Part shown: positions 58,973 through 64,000 of the stretch, piece after piece | Layout: each line of letters begins with the position of its first letter | How positions within the stretch are numbered: the stretch's first letter is position 1 | Source: Nelumbo lutea | Taxonomy: Eukaryota; Streptophyta; Magnoliopsida; Proteales; Nelumbonaceae | Assembly (NCBI GenBank): GCA_022828595.1 | Contig: JAKGHH010000001.1 | Location: 142,805,017-142,869,016, forward strand | Direction of reading: 5' to 3' | Length of the DNA: 64,000 nt | The notes under the pieces: model-generated | What the model was told of the DNA's origin: nothing | Databases searched by the model: none | Seen by the model: only the letters and a program-made list of their open reading frames with translations | Program-made: the position numbers and the translations under genes

Positions 58973-59405
58973 GTGCCCGATCCTATTTGGTCGAATTTGG
59001 ATCATTTTGTTCAGATCTTTGGATCGGATCAATTAATAGGATCCAATCAGAAATCATATTGGATTTGGATCACCTCTATTCAATCCAGTATATATTATAC
59101 ATTTATTTATATAAATATATGCTATTTATTTATTTATTTATAAATATATTACTTATATTTTTTTGTTAATTTGTTATATTATTTATTTTTTATAAAAAAC
59201 ATATATATAATGAAAATAATTGAAAAAATACTTCTATTTTTTTATTTTTCTTTATTTAAATTGGTATATTTTATTTTTTCTTTTAATAATTTCTTAATGT
59301 TTAAAGAAAACAAACCGGATCAGGTCAGATCCAAAGATTCGACTTCCCTATCAGATTTGAATTCAGATCCTTGCCTGTTAGATCTGATCAGAACGGATCG
59401 GGCAT
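58973..59405. mobile_element. hAT-like MITE (433 bp)
   Basis: Ends are inverted: GTGCCCGATCC on the left and GGATCGGGCAT on the right. The flanking 8-mers GAGTAGGG (58965-58972) and GAATAGTG (59406-59413) agree at 6 of 8 positions. The interior has ATTTGGATC/GATCCAAA palindromic words and a T-rich centre. Confidence 0.6.
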
Positions 59406-59504
59406 GAATAGTGTTGGATTGGATTCAAATAAACCCTGATTAAAAAATGATTTGAGTCATTTGCATCCCAATAATTGAGGATGAGAGATAGTGTTGTGTT
59501 TAAG

Positions 59505-60005
59505 TAGACCTGGCAATTGGGTTGGGTGGGTCAGGTTCGGGTTGGGTTGTTAAATGCTAGACCCTAACCCTAAATGTTCAGGTTAGGGTTGACCCATGGG
59601 TCAATTCGGGTCATCCAATAAATAATTGAAATTAAAAAAAATAAAAAAAAAATACATGAAAAATGTCAAAATGAAAAGAATTAACCTTAAAATTCTAAAT
59701 ATAAAATAAAAAATCTGAACATTTAACAACTTAAAGAGTAAACAATAAAAAGTAAAGACTAAATAGAAAAAATTAAAGAGTGAAAATTTCTAACAATGCA
59801 TAAACAATCCCAATTAGACTTGACAATTGGGTCAACGGATTGACCCATGACCCAACCCAACCCAACCCAACCCAGTTTTTTTCGGGTTGAATCGGGTCAA
59901 GTCATTTTCGCATTCAGGTAGCTAAATATGAGACCCTAACCCTGTTTTTTCGGATTGGGTTCATGGGTTGGGTTTGCGGGTAGGGTCAACTTTTTGCCAG
60001 GTCTA
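59505..60005. mobile_element. hAT-type MITE (501 bp) with perfect target duplication
   Basis: A perfect 12-bp terminal inverted repeat, TAGACCTGGCAA and TTGCCAGGTCTA. It is flanked by the 8-mer TGTTTAAG at 59497-59504 and 60006-60013. The interior carries many GGGTTGGG / CCCAACCC words on both sides of an A-rich centre. No coding capacity. Its perfect ends suggest it is one of the youngest insertions here. Confidence 0.93.
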
Positions 60006-60099
60006 TGTTTAAGCAACTATGAATGCTGACCTGGATGACAGATAGTTTGCATGTGTCACTCAATTAGTGTTTGCTTAAAAACTTTAATAATATTAATAA

Positions 60100-60360
60100 G
60101 GGTAAATTGATGAAACCTTCCATTTAAGTTTTAGGCTATTGCTGAAACATTCACTGAAGTTTGGTACTTGTAATCACCTCTCCTAAATTTTTTTACACAG
60201 TTGCAAGTAGATCCCTCTTTTAGAATCTTCTAAAAAAAGGGGCATAAAATGTCCAAAAATAGAGAATTAAAGTTGCAGCTTTACATTTGAACGATTGATA
60301 TGAAAGGCAGATTTGAAAAATAAATCAATTTCAGAAAAGAGATTGCTAAATCAACTTTGT
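60100..60360. mobile_element. partial relative of the hAT-like MITE at 9411
   Basis: Starts GGGTAAATTGATGAAACC and shares GAAGTTTGGTA, CACAGTTGCAAGTAGAT and TTAGAATC-TCTAA with 9411-9545. Its later part (near 60300-60345) matches the 9600-9660 part in inverted orientation. No right end found. Confidence 0.5.
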
Positions 60361-60376
60361 ATTAGATGACATTAGA

Positions 60377-60464
60377 AATAAGATACAAGCAACCACTCTG
60401 TTTGGTCAATTTTTGCATCTAATAAGATACAAGCAACCACTCTGTTTGGTCAATTTTATTTTTA
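60377..60464. repeat. 44-bp tandem duplication
   Basis: AGATACAAGCAACCACTCTG starts at 60381 and 60425. The two copies are identical over TTTGGTCAATTTT. Confidence 0.9.
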
Positions 60465-61816
60465 TAAGAAAAAACATTAGGAATATTTTTGGAATAAACA
60501 ATCACGGGCCCATTGAACATTTTCCACTTAATCTGGATGAATGAAAGGTCGATGAAGTAAATAGGTTGCAAAGTATAAATTTATTCGTTATGACCATTCA
60601 AATTAAGCCGACGCCTGTGATATAGAGATGAATCTAATAATCGGAAAAAGAACAATTCAATAAATAAAATAAACCAAGTCAACAAGGACCTGTAGAAATA
60701 AATGAATAAAAATCAACAAAACGACCAAGAAGACTTCTGATTTCTCAACCCTTTTTTCCTTCGTAAGACTTTCTGAGTTCTTACCTTCGTATTGCCTTGT
60801 ACCTTCACATTCCCAAAATAAACACGGAAGAGCTTTCTTGCTAGATTTTTATATTGCCTGAAGTACCTTCATTAAAGGAATGCAGAAAGCTTTCTTGCTG
60901 GATTATTATATTGCCTCGAGTATCTTGAGAAATAGAACTAGGGAATTGAAGAGCTTTCTTAATTTGTGTTCTCTTTTATGACCAGTGCTTTGTTGTTCCG
61001 ACAAGAGAGTGATCGTAAATTGTTGGCGCAGCAAATAAGAACAAGTTGACTTGACAAGGTGCTTTTCAATTTTTGTTTCTGTTAATTTGGATATCTTTAA
61101 TTTCTGTTATGATTAAAGGGTGATTGATCGGTAGATGTTGCATTTAGTCTGATATTCGTAAAACTCTGCCATGGAATATAATTGTTGCATCTTTTTCATG
61201 GAAATCTTCTTCTTGTCATGTCTATAAATATTAATCCCCCTGACGATACAGATATTGATGTTTTTTATCTCCATCTTTTCTGTTTCTTTCTTTTATACTT
61301 TTTGCTAACCACCGCCTTCAGTATCCATTTGGATACAACCAGAAGCTGTATGTGATACCCATCTCAGGAAAATCTGACTTTGAGCACAAATAATCGAAAC
61401 AAGCAAATGAAGGGAACAACAAACTATTCACAACATGTAATATGATGGAAAATAATTTCTGTATATATATTAAATACGCTTAAGGAATAAAACAAAGGGG
61501 CACAAGATTTATAAGGTCTTGTCATTTTGATATCTATATACACTGGCAAACTCAATGTTTACTGCACTCCTCTTTATCTTGTCTGAATCTATCCTTTACC
61601 TGAATGGTTAAACTCTTCATTTTATTTCCATTGACATCCTTATATATCTATTATTGTTTATCTAATTAATTTCTATCCATGTTCTGAAATTACAACTGTA
61701 TATGGTACGTGCTCCTTCTGTTAGTAATAGTGAATAAAAAGAAATTTGCTAATTGTTGGCCTAAAACGGGATATCTTTATCTTGTCAGTGGGCTTGTTAG
61801 CTGTTTGAGAATTGAG
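60465..61816. other. upstream region of the DUF247 gene
   Basis: Contains a roughly 62-bp partial duplication near 60828-60960 (GAAGAGCTTTCTTGCT-GATT and ATATTGCCT). This region would hold the promoter and leader. A leader intron is possible before 61817, but no splice pair can be assigned from sequence alone. Confidence 0.4.
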
Positions 61817-63164
61817 ATGGCTGATTGTAACCACACCCCAGAGGCAACCAATGTGAAGCAACACCATATTTCCTTAGTGGTGGCAGATATTGAACGAATG
61901 TTAAGGGGTCCAGAGAGTGAACAGCATCAATTTTCCTCCGAACGCTGCATCTTCAGAGTTCCTAAGAACCTACGCAGGCTAAAAGAAGTAGCTTGTACTC
62001 CTAAGTTAGTCTCAATTGGTCCCTTCTTTTATGAAGATGAAAGCTTGAAAGGCTCAGAAGAGCATAAGCTGAGGTATCTTAAAGATTTTTTAGGTCGAAG
62101 CACTAAAACTAAAGGGATTAAAGACTGCGTAGAGGCCATTGCAGAGCTGGAAGATAGAGCCCGGAGGTGTTATGCAGAAGGCATCCCCTTAGATAGCGAG
62201 AAATTTGTAAAGATGATGCTGCTTGATGGCTGCTTCATCGTTGAGTTCCTTCTCAGATATGGATCTGTTCGATACAGACAGGAAGACGACCCCATTTTGA
62301 ATACCATCTGGATGCTTGATATAATGTCTGACATGGTTCTACTTGAAAACCAACTTCCATTCTTTGTTCTGGACAAGATATTTGAACTACTAGAAGATGT
62401 TCCTGCTGATCAGTCACAGTTTCTTGACTTAGCCATCAGTGCATTTAGCTGTCTTTGGCCAAACGTAGTACCGCGTAAGAAAGAGAGATGCGAAGTAAAA
62501 GCATCTGCTCGACTTGGTGCGGGAATTCTTTGTGCTGTCGTCAACAGACAGAAGCAAATCAAACTCACATTTAGATAAACAGCTTCAGCGTTTTCCGAGT
62601 GCAAGAAAGCTCTTTGATGCAGGAATTGCATTAAGGAGTGTTAGAAACAAGCGTTGGTTGAGTATAAGCTTTGATCATGGAGTCCTGAGAATCCCACGCA
62701 TAACCATTGATGACATGACCAAATCTCTTATCCAAAGTCTTGTCGCCTTTGAGAAGTACTATCACGGGGATTCTTTTCAGACGCACATAGCAGACTATGT
62801 AATGCTGATGGATCGACTGATTGTGTCCCCTGAGGATGTGCAAGTGCTCGAGAACTTTGGCATCATCAGAAACACGGCAGGAGACAGTCGCAGTATAGTC
62901 AACTTTTTTAACGCAATTGGCAAAGAAGTGAACTCATTCTGCATGGGCTTGCATTTTCAGGATCTCTGTCGAGATGTAAACGAATACAATTGGAGAAGCC
63001 GGTGCAAATACGTTGCGCTTGCTTACCATCAGACTCACTTGCAGAAATGGATATTGATCTTGAGGAGAGAATATTTCAACACTCCGTGGGCGTTCATTTC
63101 GTTCTTGGCTGCCGGAATGCTCCTCGTTCTTACAATCTTACAAACTGTGTACACCATGAACTAA
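61817..63164 (+). CDS. DUF247 (UPF0481) protein with one +1 frameshift
   Basis: Plant-specific family of unknown biochemical role, usually one coding exon of 400-550 residues ending in a membrane segment. I start at MADCN (61817), since the 36 residues upstream have no family match. Visible family stretches: CIFRVPKNLR, KLVSIGPFFYEDESLKGSEE (for the usual VSIGPYHHG), KMMLLDGCFIVEFLLR, and the ENQLPFFVLDKIFELL motif. The frame is then lost at an A run (62497-62500). With one A fewer it reads EVKHLLDLVREFF and continues QRFPSARKLFDAGI, IPRITIDDMTKSL, DYVMLMDRLI to YFNTPWAFISFLAAGMLL, a C-terminal membrane helix. The joined length is about 448 residues. Either a recent pseudogene or a one-base sequence error. 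Confidence 0.9.
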
Positions 63165-64000
63165 TATAATTCCAACAAGGGCAACCGACGTTTCTCTTGA
63201 TATATTGACTTGTGGAGGATCGAAATTGTCTCTGTTGAAGAAGTATGTATTTACCATCAATAACACTGAATAAGTACTGTTAATATAGGTTCTATTAATT
63301 ACATATACCCCCAGTACTTTAGGGGAGGGGTGTTCTAATTAACCCCCTAAACCATTTTTACGCCATATACCTTCCTGTACTTCCATATTCTCAATCCCCC
63401 AACGGTTTACTTAATTGTCCACATATTATGTGTTTCTGCTTTTAAAGCAAAAATCAAGATCAGGTGATATGTGATTACTAATCAATGTTGGTTTTCTTTT
63501 CTTTTTTTTTTTCTTTCATAATGCTGATATCATTATCAATGAAAATGAGGGGAAGAGGACTAAGTTACAGTCCTAATACAAGAAATTAAAGTGCAAAATG
63601 AGAAACAGTGAACAACAGAATTCACTCGTCTAGGAAATCATATGAAATTTTGGTTTGACATTTGGTGGGGAAATAGGCCTCTAGCTCATTGGATTCTTCA
63701 TGGGTACCATCAACTCTCCCGACTATTGCCCTTTGTAAATGATGTTTAGCACCCTAGCTAACCATAAAATATGGGTTATTTAGGCCACAGTTAAGTTCTC
63801 TACCAGCTCTTTCTTTTTTTTTCAGGCTTTTGTGTGTGTAAATGACATTCATGATTGGGCTTTTCTGGCCAGGATCGAATACCTAGATTCCTATGCTCCT
63901 TATTACGAAGATTTTTTTTTTTCTTGTGAATCTTGTTTGGGGAAGATTAATACAGGGGATGTAAGACAGAAGAGTTGTGCTAGCCAAGTATGTCACCTCT
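63165..64000. other. 3' flank, no gene recognised
   Basis: Probable 3' UTR followed by non-coding DNA with T runs (63499-63512, 63911-63921). The phrase near 63300-63420 about CCCC-A-TACTTTAGG and CCCCTAAACC may be a MITE edge but could not be closed. Confidence 0.4.

Noticed and set aside
59505..60005. Telomere-like CCCTAACCC and CCCAACCC runs as interstitial telomere
   Set aside because: Words are short and mixed, and they lie inside a MITE with perfect hAT ends. The plant telomere unit is not tandemly repeated here.
62514..63164. A separate gene starting within the DUF247 region
   Set aside because: Its apparent start is a TTG and the residues before it (HLLDL) continue the same DUF247 domain. 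It is the second half of one gene after a +1 frameshift.

Overview
The window is nuclear DNA from a flowering plant. It is AT-rich and packed with transposable elements, and the few host genes have plant-specific relatives: a PINOID-binding-protein-like EF-hand gene, a xyloglucan endotransglucosylase/hydrolase (XTH), a DUF247 protein, and copied pieces of a UBC32-type E2 enzyme and a DUF538 protein. I cannot name the species. There is no operon structure, and I see no CRISPR array, rRNA or tRNA gene.

Layout. 1-5675: the 3' part of a decayed Ty1/copia element and its 1.94 kb LTR. 6041-6382: the EF-hand gene (minus) with its promoter. 9411-10046: a hAT-like MITE with another MITE nested in it. 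11.0-16.4 kb: a dispersed repeat, then a minus-strand gypsy-type element with a broken gag and several in-frame minisatellites. 17.4-19.3 kb: a solo copia LTR with its target duplication. 19.4-21.5 kb: non-coding DNA with three tandem duplications, including five copies of a 170-bp unit. 21.6-25.1 kb: two diverged copia LTRs placed head to head. 25.6-27.5 kb: a broken minus-strand gag-like gene of the 'putative gypsy type transposon' family. 28.8-33.8 kb: foldback MITE and two diverged copies of an AT-rich Helitron-like element, each interrupted by a different MITE. 34.1 kb: a broken fragment of the EF-hand gene. 37.0-37.8 kb: a minus-strand Helitron-like element. 37.8-44.7 kb: a truncated copia element abutting a second, short-LTR copia element that carries antisense host-gene sequence in place of most of gag. 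49.5-50.4 kb: the XTH gene. 51.2-55.5 kb: a CACTA-like end, a RanBP2 zinc-finger relic, a LINE tail and a minus-strand copia remnant. 58-60.4 kb: a LINE tail and several hAT-like MITEs. 61.8-63.2 kb: the DUF247 gene.

The genes do not form a pathway. The main story is repeated insertion: solo LTR formation, nesting, and movement of host-gene pieces. The most notable object is the element at 39497-44734. It has LTR, primer-binding site and gag start on the left, and gag tail, pol, polypurine tract and LTR on the right. Between them, antisense, lie an intact but shortened ubiquitin-conjugating-enzyme reading frame and the start of a DUF538 gene. A second point is technical: the XTH and DUF247 genes are broken only by single extra bases in short A or T runs, so both may be intact in the real genome.
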